Shown: positions 23,459-32,819 of the stretch, in pieces
How the letters are laid out: the number at the start of each line of letters is the position of its first letter
Position numbering within the stretch: position 1 is the stretch's first letter
Assembly: GCA_949130495.1 (NCBI GenBank)
Contig: OX422222.1
Coordinates: 273,720,109-273,784,108 of the forward strand
Direction: 5' to 3'
Source: Sambucus nigra
Taxonomy: Eukaryota > Streptophyta > Magnoliopsida > Dipsacales > Adoxaceae
DNA: 64,000 bases
The notes under the pieces: generated by a model
Databases searched by the model: none
What the model was told of the DNA's origin: nothing
The model's input: only the letters and a program-made list of their open reading frames with translations
Translations under genes and position numbers: made by a program

Positions 23459-24560
23459 TTTAAGCCAAGCCCTAATTCGAAAGCATCACAGTACACGGTA
23501 TAACCCTTACCTAATTTTGGGAGGATATGAACGAGAGTTGAATTCAATCTAACCTTTAACTATTGAAAAGATGACACGGATCCTCTAACCACTCAAAGCG
23601 AACATCATTTCGCGTTAACAGACTCAGAGGAAATGTAACCCTCGATAAATCTTGCAAAAATCTCCTATAGTACCAGGCCAAACCCATAAAATTGTGCACT
23701 TTCATAACTCTCTTTAGTTAATATCAAATCAGAACGATCTCAACCTTAGCTGGATCAATGGAAATGCCCTCGCTGGAAATTACATGGCTAAGGAACTTGA
23801 CCTCTTTCATCCAAAACTCTCACTATCTAACCTTGGCTAACAACTGATTCTCCCTAAGAACTTACAACTTTGTACGAAGTTGCTCCTTGTGGTCCATTTC
23901 TGAAGCTAAGTAGACAAAAATATCATCCACAACAAACCAATCTAAATATATACAATAGATACATTTCATCAAATCTATGAACACTATTAGGGTATTCGTC
24001 AAATCGAAGGCTATCACTAAGAATTCATAATTCCCATACCGCATCCAGAACGTTGTCTTTGGAATGTCCTCCTCTATGACACACACCTGATGATATCCGA
24101 ACCATAGGTTAATCTTAAAAAACCTTTTCGAACTGTGTAATTGATCGAAGAAATCATCAATATAGGGAATATGTTATTTATTCTTTACAATCAACCTGTT
24201 CAGCTTCCTATAATCGATGAAAATCCATAGGGAGTTATCCTTCTTCTTGGCAAAGAAGACCAGATCTCCCAAAGTGGATCCATTGGGGAAAATGAAACCT
24301 TTGCTGGTCAATTCTTCCAACTAAACTCTCAACTCCTAAAATTTTTCCAAAGCCATTCTAGGAGGTGGTATTGAGATATTCGAGATGCCCTGATGCACCT
24401 TTATAGAAAATTTCACCTTTCGGTGTGTGGGTAAACCATAAAGATCGTCGGGGAACACATCGAGAAACTTTTGCACCACTGGATAATCCAACAACATCCA
24501 ATCAGGCTCCTCCTGAGCCACCACATAACTCAAACAATCGGAATACCTCTTCTACTCTCG
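23459..24560 (-). pseudogene. Element 0 reverse transcriptase, broken
   Basis: Minus-strand blocks in order: VVQKFLDVFPDDLYGLPTHR and SIPPPRMALEKF (24400-24340), the N-terminal part of chromovirus RT; EEDIPKTTFWMRYGNYEFL (24070-24010); the catalytic region LDWFVVDDIFVYLASEMDHK (about 23960-23900); and the thumb/connection toward 23460. The catalytic box reads VVDDIFVY where an intact element has an F/YIDDILVY-like box, with at least one residue lost. Frames change several times, with stops near 24335, 23860 and in 23460-23860. It is clearly inactive. Confidence 0.85.
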
Positions 24561-24758
24561 TACGCTAGAAAATTTTCAAGGATAACCCATATCCTACTAA
24601 CCATTGAAATGATGGAGAGATACTTCTTGGAGAGACATAGAGACACTATGCCGATGGCATTCGATGGTAGCGTTAAAAAGTGATGACCAATCCATATCGA
24701 GGTTCACCTCGAATTCATCATTGTCTATGAGAATCAAGTCATACTCCAGAGTATAATC

Positions 24759-25001
24759 TCAGACTATGACTATGCAATTGTGATAAACCCTATCAAGAAC
24801 TATATCATCACTGACCGGAATCCTTATGAAGATAGGAGGGCAAAACTGATCTAACTCTATACCTAAGTTTAATGCTAAAGTACTCGAGATAAATGAATGC
24901 GATGCGCCTGAATCAAACAATGCCTTTATCCAAGTGCTGAATAATAAAATCATACCTTCCATCACCGATGGATAACCGAAAGGAGATGAAAACTGGGACA
25001 T
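24759..25001 (-). pseudogene. Element 0 aspartic protease
   Basis: The 80-codon minus-strand stretch contains ALFDSGASHSFISSTLALNL, the catalytic D-S-G-A motif and flank of Tekay/Del-type retropepsins. The domain should continue to the left, but a stop at 24761 and later shifts cut it. It releases the mature Gag and Pol proteins in an intact element. Confidence 0.85.
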
Positions 25002-25108
25002 GGCATAAGCGCGATCGGGGTTGAATCTACTACTCTAGATACCAGGCGCCTAACCTTGCCTACGATTGCTCTAACCCTGATTGGGATATGAACCATCCAT
25101 ACTGTGCC

Positions 25109-25393
25109 TCACTGGCTGACGATACTCGAATGGAAAATACTGCTACTATGTGGGGCCCATGTAACTAAACCTCCTGTTGGGTACATAATTGATGGTCTGC
25201 TAAATGCCTGCAGGTTCTCAGAAGCTATTTGTGGGTAGTCTCTCTTGAAATGGCCTGGGGAACCACATACAAAACATTTCCTTTCGATAGGGGCTATAGG
25301 GTTTGTATACACACCATTATATTATCCCCTAAACTCTCCTTAGGTCCCTAGCACCTCCCGTCATCACTACCAACCAAATTCATACCCGGGTAC
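25109..25393 (-). pseudogene. Element 0 gag C-terminal zinc knuckle, truncated by element 1
   Basis: The frame contains CFVCGSPGHFKRDYP, a CX2CX4HX4C knuckle whose last Cys is replaced by Tyr (C-F-V-C-X4-H-X4-Y). The upstream gag part should lie to the right, but from about 25.39 kb the sequence is the repeat-rich LTR of element 1, so the gag is cut there. Confidence 0.75.
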
Positions 25394-25397
25394 TGAC

Positions 25398-26050
25398 CTA
25401 GAGGTCATCAGATGCTCCCAAGATCCGTTTGACCAAAAAGTCAAACTCTTAAGCTCGACCGAGACTGAATGAATCTTCTAAGGGCACTAAATCCCCTTTC
25501 AACCGATCCATCCAGTGCACAATTCTGACTTACCATGCAGACGAATGACCCATTTCCCCCTAAATTCAATCAGGAGGTCACCGGACGCTCTCGGGCTTTG
25601 TTTGACCAAAATAAGCTCTTCAGCTTGATCGAGACTGAATGAATCTTCAAAGGGAACTGAAACCCCTTTCCAATGGTCTATCCCGTGCGCGATTCTGACT
25701 TACGGTACGGACAAACGATCCGTTTTACTCCGAAAGGTCACTGAACGCTTCCAGGCCCCAGTTGACCAAAGTCAACTCCCCAAACTGGGTCAAACAATTT
25801 TGAATGTCGAAGTACATCTCCTAACTTTCCAACGGCCTGCCCCGTGCGCGATTCTAACTTACCACACGGACGAACGATCCGTTTGCGTCCGAAGTTCCTT
25901 ATCCAAAGGAGCGATGAGTGCTTCCGAGCCACATTTGACCCAAAATCAACTCCCGAACCCGGTAGAAGTCCAAGTATTTTCAAAGGTCTCTGAAATACCT
26001 TTCCAACGGTTTTCCCCGTGCACGATTCGGATCAACGGTTTGCGCTTTAT
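25398..26050. repeat. Degenerate tandem repeat of about 165 bp, four units
   Basis: The anchor GTGCRCRATTCTGACTTACC recurs at 25515, 25685, 25844 and 26018 (spacings 170, 159 and 174 bp). Each unit also has AGGTCACYGRACGCTYYC, TTGACCAAA, a CTTTCCAAYGG block and GACRAAYGATCCGTTT. Unit similarity looks like 65-75% by eye. Confidence 0.8.
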
Positions 26051-26182
26051 GACTGATTTTTTGAAGGAACCTAAAAGACACTGCCAAACGGCAGGTTCCA
26101 TGCCCTGCTTATCAACAGTGTGCCTAAACACACCTGCAGATTGGCAGGACCAGGGCTATGCTGATCGGCAATGCCCTGGGCC

Positions 26183-26190
26183 TATAAAAA
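26183..26190 (+). promoter_or_regulatory. Element 1 LTR TATA box
   Basis: TATAAAAA in the context GGGCCTATAAAAATGAGGGCC, downstream of the tandem repeats. A transcript start would be expected near 26215. Confidence 0.55.
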
Positions 26191-26831
26191 TGAGGGCCTA
26201 ACCTCATTCCAAAACGGATCCCACATGTGAAATACCTCACTCTCAGCGAATCCAGAAAACCTCTCTCGAAGTCAGCGTGATTTCCACATCCAAATCCCTT
26301 TCCAACCTTCACTTTTCATCATCCTTTTCATCAAACCTGGTGAATTAACTACCCTTCATCATCATCTAAATGCAAGGGATTCTCTCCAACATTCAAGATC
26401 AAGCTCAAGATTTTCAATAAGGTCCAATTTTCTCAATTCTCTCCTTAAATTCTCATAAATTCGCATTAACTTGTTTTTTTACTTAACACTTTTATTCTCT
26501 CATCTCACATATCCTAATATACTTTTTATTTAGTATTATTGCACATCTCTTATTTTCATATAAATAAAAACTCAAAAAAACAAGAAAAATAGGGTTTGCT
26601 CATAAATTCCAAACGGGAATTCTCACACTTTTCTTACACTTTTCTCACAACTAATTTTTTTACACACACACATAAGAGAAGCCCCGGTTGGATTTATGGG
26701 ATAAACCCCACCCCTCATTTCGCATGTATACTACATGGACTTTGATGCCTCTATAGGCTACATAGGTGTCTCGGGGTAAAACTTGAGACTCGAGTCGTAT
26801 TCTTATTTTTTCTCTCATTTTTTATTTTCCC

Positions 26832-27835
26832 TGTAGAGGGGGCTTGAAGGTAATCTCGAGATTAGGAACAAATTCCCAATTAGCAACAGTGTTCGAGATT
26901 AAGCAACCGAGGCAGCCCAAGCGTGGCAACTCAACGAGGCAGCCCAAGCGTGGCAACTCAACGAGGCAGCTTGGCGCGGAAACTCATACTTCAGCTTGTT
27001 GTGTTAGTCATATTGTATTTTTGTTTATATTGACTGTAAGCTATAACGGTTGTAATGATGTAACGAGAATAATAAAGAGTTTTAGTGTGATGTCAAACGG
27101 TACTTGCGAGAGACCAAACTTGGCAGGGCCTGGGAGAGCTGTCATGCTCTATCGAATGACCTTACCGTGGGAACTTTAGAGGGACTTGGTTTGGAGGATT
27201 GAGAAGTAAGGCACCGTTGGGGCTTGTCCTGACCATCTTAGATACACCTGGTAAGCCACCTCTGCGACAACAGTCCCCTGACATACGGTGGTTAGGCAAA
27301 AGGCATGTCTTGACATTTAATGTTTATGACGTGGAGACAGCAAGTGCATCAGGTATTTAGTGTTGTGACATAAAGTATGAGGGATGTCTTTCATAGTTTT
27401 AATGACTGAGTTGCCTCGAGGGTGGTGTGGGGGGCTATTTAAGGACCCCAACCACCTTTGAGGAGCAGAGGGACTTTTGGAGAGTTCAGAAGTTATTGCA
27501 AAACCAGAGAGTTTACTCACCCACCATTGTCATTTATTACGAAGCTTTTAATACTTGACAGAGATTCCTGAGGGTATTTGGTGTGGTTTTACCTGCCTAC
27601 CAAGGTGTATCTAGGGTGCTTACTTCTCTCTCCCTCTAGCTAAGCCACTTCTAAAAGTTCATTATTATTCCCTGAGTTATACACGAGAGTCTTTGTGAGT
27701 TTAAGCCGAGTCTATCTTCATTGGGTTTGTGTTTATATGTTCCGTCATTAATCCTAAGCTTTGACCAACTAACTTGTCATTACCATACTCAATAGGGGTT
27801 ACGCCTCCATATATAATCTAAAGTACCCTCCTACA
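26832..27835 (+). repeat. Element 2 5' LTR (1004 bp)
   Basis: It differs from the 3' LTR by one extra 27-bp unit (CGAGGCAGCCCAAGCGTGGC and the next bases, duplicated at about 26920-26965) and a few point changes. A TATA-like box (CTATTTAAGG) lies at 27434-27443. The short ORF 26844-27179 has a counterpart in the other LTR and is not regarded as a gene. Confidence 0.92.
27435..27442 (+). promoter_or_regulatory. Element 2 LTR TATA-like box
   Basis: TATTTAAG in GGGGGGCTATTTAAGGACCCC. Transcription would start about 30 bases later and give a genomic RNA with an R-U5 of about 370 bases. The same box is at about 40317 in the 3' LTR. Confidence 0.55.
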
Positions 27836-27837
27836 TA

Positions 27838-27855
27838 TGGCGACTCTGCTGGGGA
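27838..27855 (+). promoter_or_regulatory. Element 2 primer binding site
   Basis: TGGCGACTCTGCTGGGGA two bases behind the LTR. The related TGGCGACTCCGCTGGGGA is at 41361 in element 1. This type is usual for Ogre/Tat elements and is, to my knowledge, matched to an arginine tRNA. Confidence 0.85.
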
Positions 27856-27877
27856 GGCATCCTTCTAGATAAGGAGT

Positions 27878-29460
27878 ATGGAGCAAGATAATGCTACTCG
27901 AAGACTTAATTTCGATGACATTCAACATAATGAAGAACAGGCTGCGAGGGAGCAGGAGGCCCTAAGAGATGGGGCTCCTCGAGTAGAGGCACCGCTGGCT
28001 CCAACAACGATAGGCGTCCTAGGGGCTACACAACCTTCCACGAGTGCGGGGTTGGGACCTGCCCAGATGGCGCTCCTCATGATAAAATTTTATGAGTTTT
28101 TGCAAACCCCAGTAGCTTCAACTATGCTGGGAGGATTGGAGGCTAACGCTTTCGTAACACCAGGAGTGGCCCCAGGGGCCCCACCAGGGGCAGGTATTAC
28201 AGGAGCGGTCCCAGCAAGTGTACCCTCTGTTGTGAACCCAACTGTGGGCGGCTCAGGAGTTTCAACGGCACTACCAATAGCGTTCGCTCCAGTTGCAACG
28301 AGCGCTCAACCGTCGGCCCCGTTGCAGGTGGTCCCAGTAGCCTCGCCCTTGGAAGAGATGAGAAAAGAGATGCAGAAGGAGATGCTGAAGTTCATGCAGG
28401 CTTCCTCGCAGGCTGTGGGCAAGGTGTCTTCGGTCTACGATGACTTTCGAACACCTTACCCCCAGGAGTACAACGACGAACCCTACCTGAAGGACTATAT
28501 TCCTCCTACCTTTGAAAAATACTCAGGGAAGGGTGGGAACCCGAAGGAACACATTAAGCGTTTCGTTGAACACTTGGGAGCGCACTGCAACGACAAAAAG
28601 CTTAGACTGAGGGAGTTCTCCAAATCCCTCACTGATAAAGCATACACTTGGTACTCTCATCTGACTCCTAATAGTGTCTCCACGTGGGAGGAGATGCATG
28701 TATTGTTTGTACGAAAGTTCTTCTTGGCAGAAGATGAGTTCACCCTAACCCAGCTTGGAAGGGAGAGGTAAAGGCCAGGAGAAGAGGTAGTTGCCTATAT
28801 TCGAAGGTTTAGGGAAAGGTCCCTCGATGTGAGGGAAGAAGCTAAGGAGGACAGGTTACTACAGATTTGTGCTGAGGGATTACTTCCTGAGTATATCTGC
28901 CACCTGATAAATGAGACACGCGAGGGAACATTTTCAGCATTCTTAAAATCCGCAAGAAATATATCTTTGGTGGTGCGACCTAGCCCGATAGTAGCTCCCA
29001 TGGTGTTCAGACAGCCGATACAACCCATTGGAGGAAGGTCTCAGGCCCCACGTGTGGGATATATCGAGAGAGAAGAGGAGGGCAAGGCCCAGAGGAAGGA
29101 CAACAAAAGAGAGTTCGGAAGAGATAGAGAAGACCCGCCACCGTTGCCTTGTATGGTGGAGGAGGCTGTGAGTTGCTATAACGCAATGGTCCAAGGCGGA
29201 ACGGTTTATGAACCAAAGGGCGTCCCGACGGAAGAGCCCGACGCGGCAACTAGGGCCAATCCCAAATATTGTTAGGTTCATCGAAAGGTCCAGCATCCAA
29301 CAGAAAGCTGCTTCACGCTGCGAAGAATCATCGACAAGTACATGAAGGCGGGAACATTACAAATCCCCCCACAGAACGTTAACAATAACCCACTCTCGGC
29401 ACATGGGGCCAATGTTAGAACGGGAGGGGGGAGGGGCAACAATGGAGTTCGATAAGGCAC
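27878..29460 (+). pseudogene. Element 2 gag, two nonsense codons
   Basis: The start at 27878 follows the primer binding site by 22 bases. The first 165 residues are Ala/Pro/Gly-rich and low in complexity. The Retrotrans_gag core begins at YIPPTFEKYSGKGGNPKEHI (about residue 205) and continues with KAYTWYSHL and FVRKFFLAEDEFTLTQLG. A TAA at 28769 interrupts RER-stop-RPGEEVVAYIRRFRER; the same frame then runs to a TAG at 29273 in KYC-stop-VHRKVQHPTESC, the altered Tat-type zinc motif. Both stops are one C-to-T step from Gln codons. Pol follows in another frame, probably through an indel in the G-rich run at 29425-29440. Confidence 0.85.
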
Positions 29461-30728
29461 TGGAGCATTGTACTAGGGGAGTGGCTAACGTAGTTATGGC
29501 TTATGATGAAGCAAGTGCTAGGGACGTAGAAGACGCCTACAGCGTTGAGGGCGAGGAAACGGACCCAGTCGTAGAGTATAGCGCAGTTTCAAAATCTCCA
29601 AAGTTCACTTGGTTCTTCGACCAAGTGGGAATCCCAAAAGAGAGCAGAATGGAGATAACTCAGGCGATCTTGGATATTGCAAGAAGAAATGCAGTCCCCT
29701 CGCTAAGGTGGAGGGGACCCATGGCTAGGCTGGTAAAGAAGTTCCTATCAGAGGTAACGTTCAGCGATGCGGATAGAGCCGTAAGGTTCCCCCACAATAG
29801 GCCTCTGTATGTAACCGCCAGTGTTAACGGGGTTACCTTTGCCAGGACTCTTATGGACGGGGGTGCTTCCATCAACATTATGCCGATCAACTCCTTCCAC
29901 GCGGCTAATATTCCGGAAGAAAGGTTGGTTGCCATGCCCTTGGTAATCTCGGGCTACGATAATCAATCTTCCAAATCCATCGGGTATGTAAACGTGGGAA
30001 TAGTGATGGGAAATCTGAGTTCCCATATCAAGTTCCATGTAATAGAAAGCGCAACTTCCTATCATTTATTAATAGGGAGAGTATGGATGCATAACCAAGG
30101 GTTAGTTCCCTCAACGTACCATCAATGTGCTAAGGTGAATATCAAGGGGACAAAGGTAACTATTAGGGCAACTAAAAGGCCTTTCGCTATCGAAGAAGCA
30201 CACTTGGTGGATGCAGCCTTCTATACAGAGCTCGAAGAGGACGTGCGGGTCCTAACAAGGAGAATGGAGGGAGCATGGGTCCCCTCGATTAGAGAAAGAA
30301 TGGGACCTTTAAATGAGAGTGGCGAAGGGAAGAGGATCGAGGAAGCATATCGGGCGGTCCCTCGACCCCATAACATCTCGAAGCAGCTCAAAGAAAAGAT
30401 GAGACCCAGGACAGACCCAGGCGAGCACGAGGCCCAACGACAAAGCGTGTTAAGTCGTTTTTCAGGGGAAAGGATCGCTGAGGCTTCCAGAGAAAGGAAG
30501 AGAAAAGCCGTAGCAACAGCTACCAGCAGGCAATGCAAGAAGATTGTTACTGAAGAGGGAAAAGTGGTGTACCACTTGTAATGGTGTGAACGGGCGGTCG
30601 AAAAGACTGACAATGAGGTTGACCTGATATATGAGTGTTTTTTAGTGGATCAACGGGGGCAGTGTATGGTGATAGACAACTCCAGCATACAATAGTTCAT
30701 AGAAGATGTCACCGAAGAGCCAGACTAC
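29403..30728 (+). pseudogene. Element 2 protease region of pol
   Basis: The open frame of 392 codons (29403-30581) contains the retropepsin active site TLMDGGASINIMP (about 29848-29886), then SGYDNQSSKSIG and YHLLIGRVWMHNQGLVPSTY (about 30060-30119), the flap-like and C-terminal motif of Tat proteases. Its last third is a charged linker. A TAA at 30579 and a TAG near 30693 lie in the frame that continues to the RT, both readable as mutated Gln codons. No sense start is needed because pol is normally expressed together with gag. Confidence 0.85.
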
Positions 30729-31862
30729 ATGACAGACCAACCAAAGCCCCAGGCACAAGAGTTGGAGCAACTAAACCTAGCAGGAGAAGGGGAAGACCCA
30801 AGGCCTATCTTCATCTCGAAAGATCTTGTTAAGGAGAAACGAGAAGCCTTGGTTGACCTAATTCGGGAGTTCATAGATGTCTTCGCATGGAAGTACACTG
30901 AAATGGAAGGGCTGGATGAGGAAGTGAGCTGCCACAAGTTGAACGTGATGCCTTCGGCTATTCCGGTGAAGCAGGCAACAAGAACTTACAAGCCTGAAAT
31001 AGATTTAAAGATTAAAGAAGAGGTCCAACGCTTATTGGCAGCAGGATTTATCAAGCCCGTACAACATCCCCTCTGGCTATCCAGCATTGTGCCAGTAGGG
31101 AAGAAAGATAAAAACCAAATAAGGATCTGCGTGGACTTCAGAGACTTGAATAGGGCTTGCCCCAAGGATGAGTTTCCCCTACCCTCCATCGACAGTTTGA
31201 TAGACGCCACGGCTGGTCATGAGATGTATAGCTTCATGGATGGATATGTGGGATATAACTAGATCAAGATGGACGCCTCTGACGCAGAGAAAACAGCATT
31301 CAGAACACCGTTGGGAAACTTCATGTACAAGGTAATGCCGTTTGGACTCAAGAACGCCGGAGCTACGTACCAAAGAACGATGATGGCCATTTTTCATGAC
31401 TTCTTCCACAAATTTGTGGAATTCGACGTGGACGACTTGGTCATCAAATCGAAGAAGGAAGAGTCCCATCTGAACGATTTAAAGAAGGTGTTTGCTCGGT
31501 GCAGGAGGTACAAGTTAAGGATGAACCCGTTGAAGTGTGTCTTCGGGGTAACAAGGGGTAAGTTTGTAGGCTTCGTGGTTAATCGGCAAGGGGTACAGAT
31601 GGACCAGGACAAACAACGGGCAATCTTGGAGATGCCATGTCCAAAAACGGCGAAGGAGCTGAAAATCTTTCTCGGTAAAGTCTCCTACCTCAGGAGATTT
31701 GTACCTGGATTGGCCGAAATAACACACCCACTGATGCAGCTGCTGCGAAGGAACACGAAATTCAGATGGGAAGAGGTTCACCAGAAGTCCCTGGTTGGGT
31801 TGAAGAAGCTGCTCGTATCACCACAAATCATGGTTCCTCCCCAGGCGGGAGCTCCGTTGTAG
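30729..31862 (+). pseudogene. Element 2 reverse transcriptase, one internal nonsense codon
   Basis: Blocks in one frame: IDVFAWKYTEMEG, IKEEVQRLLAAGFIKPVQHP, RICVDFRDLNRACPKDEFPL, FMDGYVGYN, stop (31260), IKMDASDAEKTAF, VMPFGLKNAGATYQRTM and KLRMNPLKCVFGV. The catalytic box at 31419-31436 reads EFDVDDL: the two catalytic Asp codons are present, but the Tyr of the usual YVDD is Asp. The TAG at 31260 sits where Tat elements have Gln (YNQIKM). It lies directly between protease and RNase H and shares their frame. Confidence 0.88.
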
Positions 31863-32810
31863 CTATACCTTACATCCACCACGAGGTCCGTTGGAGCTCT
31901 GATAGCACAAGAAGTAGACGGGCAAGAATGGCCGGTTTACTACCTCAGCAGAATTATACATGGTCCAGAAATTAGATATACTATCTTAGAAAGGCATTGT
32001 TTAGCCCTGGTCTTTGTAGCACAAAAACTTAGGCACTATATGCTGTCTTTTACCATTCATATTGTAACTAAATGTGACCCAATTAGGTATTTGCTCGCAA
32101 AGACTATATTGATTAGTAGGGCAGCTAGATGGTTCCTCATTCTCTCTGAATATGAATTAAAATGCGTGGTCCCTCGCACAATCAAAAGCCAGGCGTATGC
32201 CGACTTATTGGCTATCTTCCCTTCAGGAACCTTTGAGCCACCTAGGGAAGACATTCCAGGAGATGATCTGCAGGCCAATTACCTGGATGCAACTGAGGAG
32301 GAATGGACGATGCAGTTCGACGGATCTTCGACAGAAAAGAAGGGAGGAGCAGGGGTTGTTCTTTCAAAAGGGATGGAAGAGATTTGCCTTTCCTACAAAC
32401 TAGATTTCCCTTGCTCTAATAACGAAGTAGAGTATGAGGCGTTGGTACTAGGGCTTCTAGAGGCTCTTCGGAGGGAAATCCGTTCACTCTGAATTAAGGG
32501 TGACTCGAACTTGGTAATTCAGCAGGTAAACGAAGAATATGCGTTGAAACACATGAGCCTGGCGCCCTATAGAGCAATCATTCAAAGGCTCCTCAACCAG
32601 TTCCATTGGACCAAGATCAGGAGACATCCCAGAATGATGAACCGCCATCCCGACGCCTATGCCACTATTGCCCAGAAGATGATAATGAAAACCAATGAGA
32701 CTACAGTTGTGATCCAACGAAGAACAGCCCCTTCGATAGTACAGTCAATACTACCAATGGAGGAAGAAGTGGGTTGGAGAAGGGATATTAAGAAATAACT
32801 GGAGTCTGGT
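31863..32810 (+). pseudogene. Element 2 double RNase H (gypsy-type followed by plant/archaeal-type)
   Basis: First domain (31863-32240): WPVYYLSRIIHGPEIRYTIL, HCLALVFVAQKLRHYMLSF and AARWFLILSEYEL. Second domain (32280-32700): WTMQFDGSSTEKKGGAGVVL, DFPCSNNEVEYEALVLGLLE, then stop (TGA at 32490) and IKGDSNLVIQQV. In the second domain the Asp-Glu-Asp metal ligands (FDGSS, EYEA, GDSN) are visible. A second, archaeal-type RNase H is a known hallmark of the Tat lineage. Stops at 31860, 32490 and 32796 lie in one unbroken frame and are of CAG, CGA and CAA origin. Confidence 0.85.
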
Positions 32811-32819
32811 GAGGGGGCA

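Larger units (their letters stand above)
1..25393 (-). mobile_element. Element 0: decayed Ty3/gypsy chromovirus (Tekay/Del-like), split in two
   Basis: Read on the minus strand, the parts come in the order gag zinc knuckle (about 25.3 kb), protease (24.9 kb), RT (24.5-23.5 kb) and RNase H (23.4-23.15 kb), then a gap, then integrase and chromodomain-like tail (1038-1). The gap is the CACTA transposon 2240-23141 with TSD TAA. Domain order, the LFDSGASHSF protease motif, and a conserved VxNxxIPLVKV-like segment behind the integrase are those of Tekay/Del chromoviruses. Every domain has stops or shifts, so the copy is dead. Its left LTR is outside the window. Its gag 5' part and right LTR are not seen, because element 1 begins at about 25.39 kb. 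By nesting it is the oldest unit of the left half. Confidence 0.8.
25394..26831 (+). repeat. Element 1 5' LTR, first part (up to the element 2 insertion)
   Basis: It holds the tandem repeat 25398-26050, a TATA box at 26183 and an AT-rich part. It continues after element 2 at 40723; the TTCCC at 26827-26831 is repeated at 40718-40722. The total LTR would be about 2.1 kb. ORFs such as 25800-26201 lie in the tandem repeat and have no recognised domain. Confidence 0.6.

Noticed and set aside
25800..26201. 133-codon ORF in the element 1 LTR
   Set aside because: It runs over the degenerate 165-bp tandem repeats, whose other units are not open in the same frame.
26844..27179. 111-codon plus-strand ORF, with a 117-codon counterpart at 39708-40061
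   Set aside because: It lies in the LTRs of element 2 and has no recognised domain; the counterpart includes polypurine-tract sequence before the LTR. Probably chance openness of a young LTR.
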